From contig JAJFLH010000018.1 of assembly GCA_021772775.1 (NCBI GenBank), positions 26,986-90,985 on the forward strand: 64,000 nucleotides of DNA, in the 5' to 3' direction. The number at the start of each line of letters is the position of its first letter. The first letter of the stretch is position 1. This DNA is from Mariprofundus sp. GTDB taxonomy: Bacteria; Pseudomonadota; Zetaproteobacteria; Mariprofundales; Mariprofundaceae. The translations under genes were made by a program, and so were the position numbers. Positions 57,989 through 64,000 of the stretch are shown here, piece after piece. Below the pieces are notes generated by a model. It had not been told where the DNA came from. It ran no database searches and saw nothing but the letters and a program-made list of their open reading frames with translations.

Positions 57989-58837
57989 ATGGCTGTTATT
58001 AAAAGTCGAGGTTTAGGTAGAGGTCTAAATGCATTATTGGGAGACACTCCAACTCCTGAAGTGATGCGTCAGACATCTCAAATTCCGATTTTAAAGATCA
58101 AACCAAATAGTTATCAGCCAAGAACAAGCTTCATGTCTGAGGAGCTGAACTCCCTAACAGAGTCGATCCGCAGGGATGGTGTGTTGATGCCTGTGCTCTT
58201 GCGCCCCAAAGGGGAGGGCTATGAGTTGATCGCAGGAGAGCGGCGTTGGCGAGCATCACAAGCTGCGGGTCTGACAGAAATCCCTGCAGTTGTGCGCAAC
58301 GTTGATGATCTGCAAGCACTGGAATTGGCGATCGTAGAAAATGAGCAGCGGGATGATTTAACTGCGATTGAATCTGCAGGAGCATATCAGCGTATGATTA
58401 TTGAATTCGGTTGTACCCAGCAGCAAGTGGCGGAAAAAATTGGCGTCTCCCGTGTCCAGGTCAGTAACCTGATTCGATTACTTCAGCTTTCAGAACCAAT
58501 AAAACATATGATAGAAAAAAGGGAACTAAATATGGGTCAGGCTCGCCCATTGGTCGGTTTGCCAACAGATGCTGCTGAGCGACTTGCTCGACTTTGTATT
58601 GAGCAGTGTTGGAGTGCTCGTCAGATGGAGAAGGAAGCAAAAAAAGCTGCCAAAGTTCCAGCTGTTGTGAATAAAAAAGTAGTAGATGCTGATGTTCTTG
58701 CATTGCAGGAAGAGCTAACGCATAAACTGGGTTTACCTATAGAGATTATTACTAAGAAGAATGGAGCTGGAGAAATGCGTATTGGCTACACTAGAGCTGC
58801 AGAGCTTGATGGCGTATTACGGAAGCTTCGTGAATAA
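57989..58837 (+). CDS. parB: Chromosome partitioning protein ParB (Spo0J)
   Basis: ParB binds parS and spreads as a CTP-dependent clamp. The 282-residue chain has the start RGLGRGLNALLGD, the N-terminal LKIKPNSYQPRTSF, and the ParB/Srx CTPase motif LIAGERRWRASQAAGL. It also has VENEQRDDLTAIESAGAYQR, the helix-turn-helix TQQQVAEKIGVSRVQVSNLIRLL (split for length: TQQQVAEKIGVSRV then QVSNLIRLL), and a C-terminal dimerisation region. ATG 57989 is preceded by a GGGAGAAGG ribosome-binding region. Confidence 0.96.
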   Translation: MAVIKSRGLGRGLNALLGDTPTPEVMRQTSQIPILKIKPNSYQPRTSFMSEELNSLTESIRRDGVLMPVLLRPKGEGYELIAGERRWRASQAAGLTEIPAVVRNVDDLQALELAIVENEQRDDLTAIESAGAYQRMIIEFGCTQQQVAEKIGVSRVQVSNLIRLLQLSEPIKHMIEKRELNMGQARPLVGLPTDAAERLARLCIEQCWSARQMEKEAKKAAKVPAVVNKKVVDADVLALQEELTHKLGLPIEIITKKNGAGEMRIGYTRAAELDGVLRKLRE

Positions 58838-58882
58838 CTGTATGTACAATGAAATTAATCGTCTTCATGCGTGGGAGGATTC

Positions 58883-59911
58883 ATGCGAGTAAATGGCACA
58901 CAATATAGGGCTGTGAATTGGCACTTGGAATCGGGCGGAGTGCAATGGATTGAACAGCGCATGTTACCGCACGAATTTAAACAGGTTGTGAGTTGCACTC
59001 CAGAAGATGTGGCGATTTCGATCGAGTCAATGCAAGTGCGGGGCGCACCGTCAATAGGTGCAACAGCGGCATATGGTTTGGCGTTGGCATGGCAAGAAGA
59101 TAGAGAAACCTTTTTCTCACATTGGCTATCACGTTATAGATCAACGCGACCAACGGCCGTTAATCTGTTTCATGCTTGTAATGCAATGCAGGAGTGTGCT
59201 GAGTCTAACCCAACAACAGCGCAGATGATCGATCGAGCACAGGCCTATGCCGATGCAGAAGTATCTGCGAATCAACGTATGGGTGAAATGATGGCTGAGC
59301 TACTGGCTGTTGGTGAGAGACGTATTCTTACCCATTGTAATGCAGGCTGGTTGGCTGCGGTTGATTGGGGAACTGCAACATCAGGTATCTATCACTTGGC
59401 ACAGGCTGGTGAAAAGCCATTTGTTTGGGTGGATGAAACAAGACCCCGTCTGCAAGGTGCACGACTGACAGCCTGGGAGCTGAATCAGGAAGGTGTTGAT
59501 TGTCGTATTCAGGCTGATGGAGCGGCGGCATGGATGATGGCACAGGGTAAGGTGGATGCGATTGTTGTAGGCGCAGATCGTATTGCAGCCAATGGAGATG
59601 TTGCTAATAAAATTGGTACCTATTCACTGTCATTGGCAGCAAGAGAACATGGCGTGCCGATGTATGTGGTTGCACCAAGTACAACATTTGATACCGCCTG
59701 TCCAACCGGCAAAGATATCCCGATTGAGCAACGTGATGATAATGAGATTTGTCGCATGGATGGATTGAATAGGGAAGGGGAGACTCACGATATCCGTATT
59801 GCGGCCGCAGGAGTAGAGGCCAACAACCCGGCTTTTGATGTGACACCGAATGCCAACCTGACAGGCATTGTTAACGAGCATGGCCTATGGTCGGCATTGA
59901 TCAATGCGTAA
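58883..59911 (+). CDS. mtnA: S-methyl-5-thioribose-1-phosphate isomerase
   Basis: MtnA converts methylthioribose-1-phosphate to the ribulose form in methionine salvage. The chain has MQVRGAPSIGATAAYGLAL, ILTHCNAGWLA with the catalytic Cys, VWVDETRPRLQGARLTAWEL, and VVGADRIAANGDVANKIGTY with the catalytic Asp. PTTFD-type VVAPSTTFD is near the end. ATG 58883 follows GGAGG; the upstream in-frame GTG is unlikely. No other methionine-salvage gene is adjacent. Confidence 0.95.
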   Translation: MRVNGTQYRAVNWHLESGGVQWIEQRMLPHEFKQVVSCTPEDVAISIESMQVRGAPSIGATAAYGLALAWQEDRETFFSHWLSRYRSTRPTAVNLFHACNAMQECAESNPTTAQMIDRAQAYADAEVSANQRMGEMMAELLAVGERRILTHCNAGWLAAVDWGTATSGIYHLAQAGEKPFVWVDETRPRLQGARLTAWELNQEGVDCRIQADGAAAWMMAQGKVDAIVVGADRIAANGDVANKIGTYSLSLAAREHGVPMYVVAPSTTFDTACPTGKDIPIEQRDDNEICRMDGLNREGETHDIRIAAAGVEANNPAFDVTPNANLTGIVNEHGLWSALINA

Positions 59912-59932
59912 AGATTTTGAGATGGAGCAGAC

Positions 59933-60406
59933 ATGAAACGTACAGCAATTTATCCAGGGACTTTTGATCCAATCACATTGGGCCATGTCGATGTAGTGAA
60001 GCGTGGATTGAAGATGTTTGATCGTGTCATGATCGGTGTTGCCGATAATCCGGGTAAAGGGCCGATGTTTGATGTTGAAACAAGATTGAAGATGGTGCGC
60101 GATACATTTAGTGATGAAGAGAATGTCAAAGCCGTACGTTTTTCGGGGCTGCTGGTAGACCTTGCTCATGAACATAAAGGCACAGCGATCCTTCGTGGTT
60201 TACGCGCAGCCTCCGATTTTGAATATGAATTCCAAATGGCCACCATGAACCGCAGACTCGATGAACGCATCGAAACGGTATTTGTCATGGCCCGTGAAGA
60301 TTACACCTTTGTCTCTTCACGCTTTATCCGTGAAATTTCCAGTATGGGTGGGGATGTCTCTGAACTCGTACCACCGGTAGTGATTCCATATTTGGCGAAG
60401 TCATAA
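59933..60406 (+). CDS. coaD: Phosphopantetheine adenylyltransferase
   Basis: CoaD makes dephospho-CoA from 4'-phosphopantetheine and ATP. The 157-residue chain has the nucleotidyltransferase motif YPGTFDPITLGHVDVVKRG (TxGH), ILRGLRAASDFEYEFQMA, and FVSSRFIREISSMGGDVSE with the ISSxxxRE-like element. It starts 21 bases after mtnA. It ends the long rightward cluster; a 278-base gap without a clear gene or terminator follows. Confidence 0.97.
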   Translation: MKRTAIYPGTFDPITLGHVDVVKRGLKMFDRVMIGVADNPGKGPMFDVETRLKMVRDTFSDEENVKAVRFSGLLVDLAHEHKGTAILRGLRAASDFEYEFQMATMNRRLDERIETVFVMAREDYTFVSSRFIREISSMGGDVSELVPPVVIPYLAKS

Positions 60407-60684
60407 CGAGGCTCACTCGTTGAGTGCTACATTCCATTCATTTTAGAAAGTTTAATAGTGAGTTTGTACTTTTACTTTGTTGAAACAGCCACAAGTAAGC
60501 CAGACCCGCTTGCATTTTGGTTGCGCCTGTCGCCTTCAACAAAACGTTTTACGAAAACTTCTCACCAAAATTATGAGAGGATTATAACACTACTAACGTT
60601 TTCACTCGGTCTGCGCTAGAAATGGACATTCAATTCTGGGGCTACATGGATAAAGAAATGCCACTAAGAACAGAATCCTTGAGG

Positions 60685-61284
60685 TTATAAGTAATCTCTA
60701 GCGTTTACAGTTTCACCATTCATTTTACCCTCAACAGTTGCGGCATATGCCAAGGCAGTCTGAGTTGCTGGAACACCTATACTGCCCATTCCCATTGCTT
60801 CTGCAGTCTCACGAACAAAATCGGGACTCACAACATTTATGCGAATTTCACGGTCTAAGCCCAGCGCAGCCGCACGTGTGAATCCTTCAAGACCGGCATT
60901 GACCATGCTGACTGAAAGACTTTCCTGCATCGGTTGCCAGGCAGTAATGCCACTGGTTAAGGTAATTGATCCGCTATCATTCAGATAATCCCTGCCAAGA
61001 CGAACAAGATTCACCTGCCCCATCAGCTTGTTGTTCAGCGCAAGCTCATAGTCAGCATCACTCAGGCTGTCCAGAGTCCCGAAATTGGCCAGCCCAGTAG
61101 TGCTGACGATTGCATCAACTATTCCAGTTTTAACAAATAGTGCTTGTATCAATTCCTGAGAAGCGATATCGACTCGGTAGTCACCATCGTTGTAACCGAC
61201 ACGGATGACCTCATGTTTTTTTTCGAGTTCGGATGAAACAGCCGATCCGATCGTTCCTGTTGCGCCAATAATTACTATTTTCAT
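60685..61284 (-). CDS. Atypical SDR-fold protein (paralogue B)
   Basis: The protein has 199 residues from ATG 61284, which has AGGAG 7-8 bases upstream. The N-terminal nucleotide motif is VIIGATGTIGSAVSSEL, and RINVVSPDFV near the end is the usual SDR strand. At the place of the catalytic Tyr-x-x-x-Lys the chain reads VSMVNAGLEG, so Tyr becomes Val and Lys becomes Asn. It is homologous to the gene just upstream. It may bind a nucleotide cofactor without classical dehydrogenase chemistry. Confidence 0.8.
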   Translation of the reverse strand: MKIVIIGATGTIGSAVSSELEKKHEVIRVGYNDGDYRVDIASQELIQALFVKTGIVDAIVSTTGLANFGTLDSLSDADYELALNNKLMGQVNLVRLGRDYLNDSGSITLTSGITAWQPMQESLSVSMVNAGLEGFTRAAALGLDREIRINVVSPDFVRETAEAMGMGSIGVPATQTALAYAATVEGKMNGETVNARDYL

Positions 61285-61323
61285 GATTCTTCTCCTATGT
61301 TTTGTGTTAATTGTTTGCATTGC

Positions 61324-61935
61324 TTATGACGCGGTCACTACGGGTAAGCCACCCCATGCTCTTAATACTTCACCACTCATATTGCCTTCCACAGCGTCTA
61401 CATAATATTTGGCTGTTTCTGCGGCAGTGACACGCCCCCGACCTCGCTGCCCTGGTTCAACAACCGGTGCAGGGCTAACCACATTTAATCGAATACCACG
61501 GGGCAGGAGTGGTGCGGTATTAATAACAAAGGTATCAACTGCGGCATGGAGTGGGCCTGTAGCGATACTTGCTGGATTGGGATAGTGGCTTAAGAAGCCG
61601 CTTGTAAAGATAAACGAGCCATTGTTACGGACAAAGTCACTGCCATATTTAAGCAGTCTAACTTGGCCAAGAAACTTTCGATCAAAGCCATATTCGTAAT
61701 CTGCATCATCCAGCTCTTCGAATCCTTTAAAGGCGCTATCGCCACCAGCCACTGAGATCAGTGAATCGAATGCGCCAATCTTCTCGAACATGTTACTGAC
61801 GGATTCTATATCAGTGTAATCACTCTGGACGTCTCCGCTGTGAGCACCAACGCGAATAATTTCGTGTCTATCGGACAGTGCTTTGTCTACCTCTTTTCCA
61901 ATTCGGCCAGATGCACCAACGATTATTATTTTCAT
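61324..61935 (-). CDS. Atypical SDR-fold protein (paralogue A)
   Basis: The protein has 203 residues from ATG 61935, preceded by AGGAG. It has the nucleotide motif IIVGASGRIGKEVDKAL, the shared DADYEYGFDRKFLGQVRLLK block and RLNVVSPAPVVEP. The catalytic Tyr/Lys positions read TGPLHAAVDT, so both residues are missing. It is divergent from the LysR gene and lies 39 bases upstream of its paralogue, so the three form one regulatory module. Function unknown. Confidence 0.8.
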   Translation of the reverse strand: MKIIIVGASGRIGKEVDKALSDRHEIIRVGAHSGDVQSDYTDIESVSNMFEKIGAFDSLISVAGGDSAFKGFEELDDADYEYGFDRKFLGQVRLLKYGSDFVRNNGSFIFTSGFLSHYPNPASIATGPLHAAVDTFVINTAPLLPRGIRLNVVSPAPVVEPGQRGRGRVTAAETAKYYVDAVEGNMSGEVLRAWGGLPVVTAS

Positions 61936-61974
61936 TTGATTCTCCTGTGTCTTATGTCGTGACAGAACAATTCG

Positions 61975-62052
61975 CTCCACGTGGAGAAGTCTATTATCTC
62001 CCAATAAAAGAAAAATAACTTGAAATAGATAACATAATTCTAATTATTAGAA
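61975..62052. promoter_or_regulatory. Divergent regulatory region with two palindromes (SDR genes / LysR gene)
   Basis: CTCCACGTGGAG (61975-61986) is a perfect 12-base palindrome. TTCTAATTATTAGAA (62038-62052) is a perfect 7-1-7 palindrome ending two bases before the LysR ATG. The second fits the T-N11-A core expected for LysR-family binding and would give autoregulation. Assignment to this LysR protein is inference. Confidence 0.5.
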
Positions 62053-62054
62053 CA

Positions 62055-62933
62055 ATGGACAAACTGAGAGCAATGCAGGTATTTCGTGAAGTTGTAAAAC
62101 AGGGAAGCTTTTCTGCTGCTGGCAATTCCCTGAACTTGGTTAACTCAGCCGTTAGCCGACAGGTATCTGAACTTGAACGTCTACTTGGCACCAAACTTCT
62201 CTACCGAACGACCCGTGCGCTTAGCCTGACTCATGATGGCCAAATGTATCTTGAGAAGATTGATGAGATTCTTACCGGAGTTAGTGAACTTGAACAACTG
62301 GCAGAGGATAGTCATCTGACTGTTCGTGGGTCGTTGAAAGTTACCGCACCAACATTTCTTGGCAGGCATATTCTTGAACCTCTGTTGCCTGGTTTTCTTA
62401 TTCAACATCCAGAAGTAAAAGTATCACTACTGCTTGTGGATCGCTTCATCAACCTTGTCGAAGAGGGTTTTGATTTAGCTATTCGTGTTGGCGACCTTCC
62501 TGATTCAAGCCTTTTTTCCAGAAAGATGGGAGAGACTCGCCTTAAGTGTGTGGCAAGCCCTGATTATCTCAAGAAAGCGGGCATACCTGAAACTCCCAAG
62601 GAGTTAAGCAAACACAATTGTCTATTTGATTCTGTTGTAAGTCATAAGAAATGGGCATTCAAAAGCGCCGATAGTGAATACAGCATAGAGATTGATGGAA
62701 ATACGGCAGTAAACAATGGGGAAATGGTCGCCCAGATGGCTCTGTCTGGTGTCGGGATCGTATACCTGCCTGATTTTTTCGTTAACCAATCATTGGTAGA
62801 AGGTAAAGTTGTAGAGCTCTTGAGCGAGTACACGCTTGAGACTTATCCAATTTCAATGCTTTACCCTCATAACCGACACAAGAGTATGGCTCTTAAATCC
62901 TTGATGGATTATATCGTCAATAATTGTCGATAG
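62055..62933 (+). CDS. LysR-family transcriptional regulator
   Basis: The protein has 292 residues. The N-terminal winged helix-turn-helix covers MQVFREVVKQGSFSAAGNSL, then LVNSAVSRQVSELERLLGTK and LLYRTTRALSLTHDG, the classical LysR pattern of the CrgA/PtxR-like branch. The C-terminal effector-binding domain includes FDLAIRVGDLPDSSLFSRKM and the YLPDFFV segment. It is divergent from the two SDR-like genes, which are its likely targets. Confidence 0.92.
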   Translation: MDKLRAMQVFREVVKQGSFSAAGNSLNLVNSAVSRQVSELERLLGTKLLYRTTRALSLTHDGQMYLEKIDEILTGVSELEQLAEDSHLTVRGSLKVTAPTFLGRHILEPLLPGFLIQHPEVKVSLLLVDRFINLVEEGFDLAIRVGDLPDSSLFSRKMGETRLKCVASPDYLKKAGIPETPKELSKHNCLFDSVVSHKKWAFKSADSEYSIEIDGNTAVNNGEMVAQMALSGVGIVYLPDFFVNQSLVEGKVVELLSEYTLETYPISMLYPHNRHKSMALKSLMDYIVNNCR

Positions 62934-63225
62934 TTACTCTGCGCATATTAGTGAACTATCCTTCATCATGAACGTTCGTATTGAAGCTTCAGAGACGTAT
63001 ACAACATTATCTTACAATCACTGAAGACCTTAGTTTGCAGTAAAGTATTATAAATTACCAATTCAATAGGAAGTTAGGTGATGCCAGGCTTTGGCTCGTA
63101 GCTAAGAAACTTACATATGGAAAGGCGAATCTCTCACTGTTGCGGACCTCGTATTATAAGCGCTCCAGTTATGCCTTAAAGAGCAGCTCTAAATGGTAAG
63201 AAAAATAACTGTTAAAAATTTATGC
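62934..63225. other. Intergenic region between the LysR gene and the tRNA cluster
   Basis: This is about 290 bases with no credible gene on either strand. The right end is A/T-rich (63200-63224) and may act as an UP element for the tRNA promoter. I see no repeats or integrase attachment remnants. Confidence 0.5.
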
Positions 63226-63253
63226 TTGAGTTTAGTAAATTCCTCGCTAAGAT
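63226..63253 (+). promoter_or_regulatory. Strong promoter of the tRNA-tuf operon
   Basis: TTGAGT (63226-63231) and TAAGAT (63248-63253) are 16 bases apart. An A/T-rich stretch lies upstream, and a GC-rich discriminator (GCGCCACCC) follows the -10 box. These are typical features of stringently controlled stable-RNA promoters. The first tRNA begins 12 bases downstream. Confidence 0.65.
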
Positions 63254-63264
63254 GCGCCACCCTT

Positions 63265-63340
63265 GCCGGCATAGCTCAGATGGTAGAGCAGCTGATTTGT
63301 AATCAGCAGGCCACGGGTTCGATTCCTGTTGCCGGCTCCA
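63265..63340 (+). tRNA. tRNA-Thr (anticodon TGT)
   Basis: The 76-base cloverleaf has acceptor stem GCCGGCA/TGCCGGC, a D arm containing AGCTCAGATGGTAGAGC, and an anticodon stem-loop CTGATTTGTAATCAG with anticodon TGT. It also has a T arm with GGGTTCGATTCC and an encoded CCA. It is the first gene of the cluster. Confidence 0.97.
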
Positions 63341-63450
63341 GTTTCACCGTGTTTTTGTTGCCTGTATTGACTATGGTGCAATAAAAACGCAGTATCGCGC
63401 GCCCTTTTGGGTCGATCTTTGTAAGTGAAGGTTGTTAAGGGCGTGTGTAC

Positions 63451-63535
63451 GGAGAGGTTCCCGAGTGGCTAAAGGGGGCAGACTGTAAATCTGCTGGCTC
63501 AGCCTACGTTGGTTCGAATCCAGCCCTCTCCACCA
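63451..63535 (+). tRNA. tRNA-Tyr (anticodon GTA)
   Basis: This is an 85-base class II tRNA with acceptor stem GGAGAGG/CCTCTCC, an anticodon loop containing ACTGTAAAT (anticodon GTA), a long variable arm and an encoded CCA. The anticodon G34 is a queuosine target, matching queA in this window. Confidence 0.97.
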
Positions 63536-63573
63536 GTTACGAAAGAAGTTCCCTGAGCTTGCTTTCAGAACAC

Positions 63574-63647
63574 GCGGGTGTGGTACAATGGTAGCACCTC
63601 AGCCTTCCAAGCTGATGACGCGGGTTCGATTCCCGCCACCCGCTCCA
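63574..63647 (+). tRNA. tRNA-Gly (anticodon TCC)
   Basis: The 74-base cloverleaf has acceptor stem GCGGGTG/CACCCGC, the anticodon loop CTTCCAA with anticodon TCC, T arm GGGTTCGATTCCC and an encoded CCA. Confidence 0.97.
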
Positions 63648-63669
63648 TTCCCCTTTGGGGTTGGAACAG

Positions 63670-63744
63670 GCCCAGGTAGCTCAGGGGTAGAGCACATCCT
63701 TGGTAAGGATGAGGTCGCGAGTTCAATTCTCGCTCTGGGCTCCA
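63670..63744 (+). tRNA. tRNA-Thr (anticodon GGT)
   Basis: The 75-base cloverleaf has acceptor stem GCCCAGG paired with TCTGGGC (one non-Watson-Crick pair), anticodon loop CTTGGTA with anticodon GGT, T arm GAGTTCAATTCTC and an encoded CCA. It lies 85 bases before the tuf ATG. Confidence 0.96.
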
Positions 63745-63829
63745 GTTTTGATGGTTGTTTGTGTCGCGTGCCGTGTACAAGCTCCATCGTGGTAGATTGA
63801 TATATAGTATATTGAAATGGAGAAATACA

Positions 63830-64000
63830 ATGGCAAAGGAAAAGTTTGAACGTAACAAACCGCATGTCAATATTGGTACTATTGGTCACGTCGATCATGG
63901 TAAGACTACACTGACAGCTGCAATTACTAAGGTTCTGTCTGAAAGTGGTGGCGCTGAATTTAAAGATTATGGTGATATTGATGGTGCTCCAGAAGAGCGT
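63830..64000 (+). CDS. tuf: Elongation factor Tu, partial (N-terminus)
   Basis: The first 57 codons begin [20 protein letters not shown] and include the P-loop GHVDHGKT (19-26), then the switch I entry. The frame is open at the window end. The ATG follows AATGGAGA. Its position after tRNA-Thr(GGT) matches the tufB locus of E. coli. Confidence 0.98.
   Translation, partial: MAKEKFERNKPHVNIGTIGHVDHGKTTLTAAITKVLSESGGAEFKDYGDIDGAPEER

Noticed and set aside
60407..60684. Possible gene or terminator after coaD
   Set aside because: No frame with a ribosome-binding site and no stem followed by a U run was found; left as unassigned intergenic sequence.
62934..63264. tRNA-associated integration site for the SDR/LysR module
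   Set aside because: Integration normally uses tRNA 3' ends; here the module lies 5' of the first tRNA, with no duplicated tRNA end or integrase.
63193..63384. Small open frames across the tRNA cluster on both strands
   Set aside because: They are read through tRNA genes and have no ribosome-binding sites; the RNA genes explain the sequence.

Overview
This window spans the chromosomal replication origin of a Gram-negative proteobacterium. Supporting signs are a TonB/TolA-type envelope protein, a lipobox lipoprotein, the long form of GyrB, and the order tRNA-Thr(TGT)-Tyr-Gly-Thr(GGT)-tuf, which is the order of the E. coli thrU-tyrU-glyT-thrT-tufB locus. A class I phosphoribulokinase gene in the origin cluster points to Calvin-cycle CO2 fixation. 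Moderate GC, a split glycine dehydrogenase (gcvPA/gcvPB) and prk together would fit an autotrophic lineage such as the Zetaproteobacteria or a chemolithotrophic gammaproteobacterium. That placement is inference. I saw no transposase, CRISPR array, rRNA gene or prophage.

Layout: 0-7.5 kb holds a partial SDR gene, then a plus-strand run: NusG-domain-II protein, Gx-family membrane protein, TonB-like protein, mutY, an NCS2-like permease, a MEKHLA-domain protein, rsmA and an HDOD response regulator. 7.6-13 kb is a minus-strand glycine-cleavage/one-carbon operon, folD-gcvT-gcvH-gcvPA-gcvPB, with a 154-bp inverted-repeat element between gcvH and gcvPA. 13-19.3 kb is plus-strand: a ROK kinase, a VOC protein, a membrane hybrid kinase, queA and nadE. 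19.4-26.4 kb is minus-strand: cysM, gluQ, a CPA-type antiporter, a second hybrid kinase and a receiver protein ending in a histidine-kinase-like stub. 26.7-37.2 kb mixes gpmI, a DUF4126 protein, a Sel1 protein, a histidine phosphatase, polA, a Nudix hydrolase, an OmpR/HisKA two-component pair and a lipoprotein. 37.4-42.4 kb carries purN and purM, separated by a CHASE2 sensor, an SH3 protein and a multi-pass membrane protein.

42.4-60.4 kb is the origin region. dnaA, oriC, dnaN, recF, gyrB and purM run leftwards. rpmH, rnpA, yidD, yidC, mnmE, prk, mnmG, rsmG, parA, parB, mtnA and coaD run rightwards. oriC lies in the 1.1-kb dnaA-dnaN gap and holds two diverged copies of a block of about 215 bp, offset by about 486 bp, each with DnaA boxes and a conserved non-DnaA motif. 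Three parS-like palindromes are visible: inside the Nudix gene, at the start of mnmG and at the start of parA. 60.7-62.9 kb is an accessory-looking module of two tandem SDR-like genes divergent from a LysR regulator. The window ends with four tRNA genes and the start of tuf.

The strongest candidates for something undescribed are the duplicated oriC with its conserved 20-bp motif, the CHASE2/SH3/membrane gene set splitting purM from purN, the receiver protein with a stub phosphoacceptor helix, and the paired SDR-fold proteins that lack the usual catalytic Tyr/Lys.
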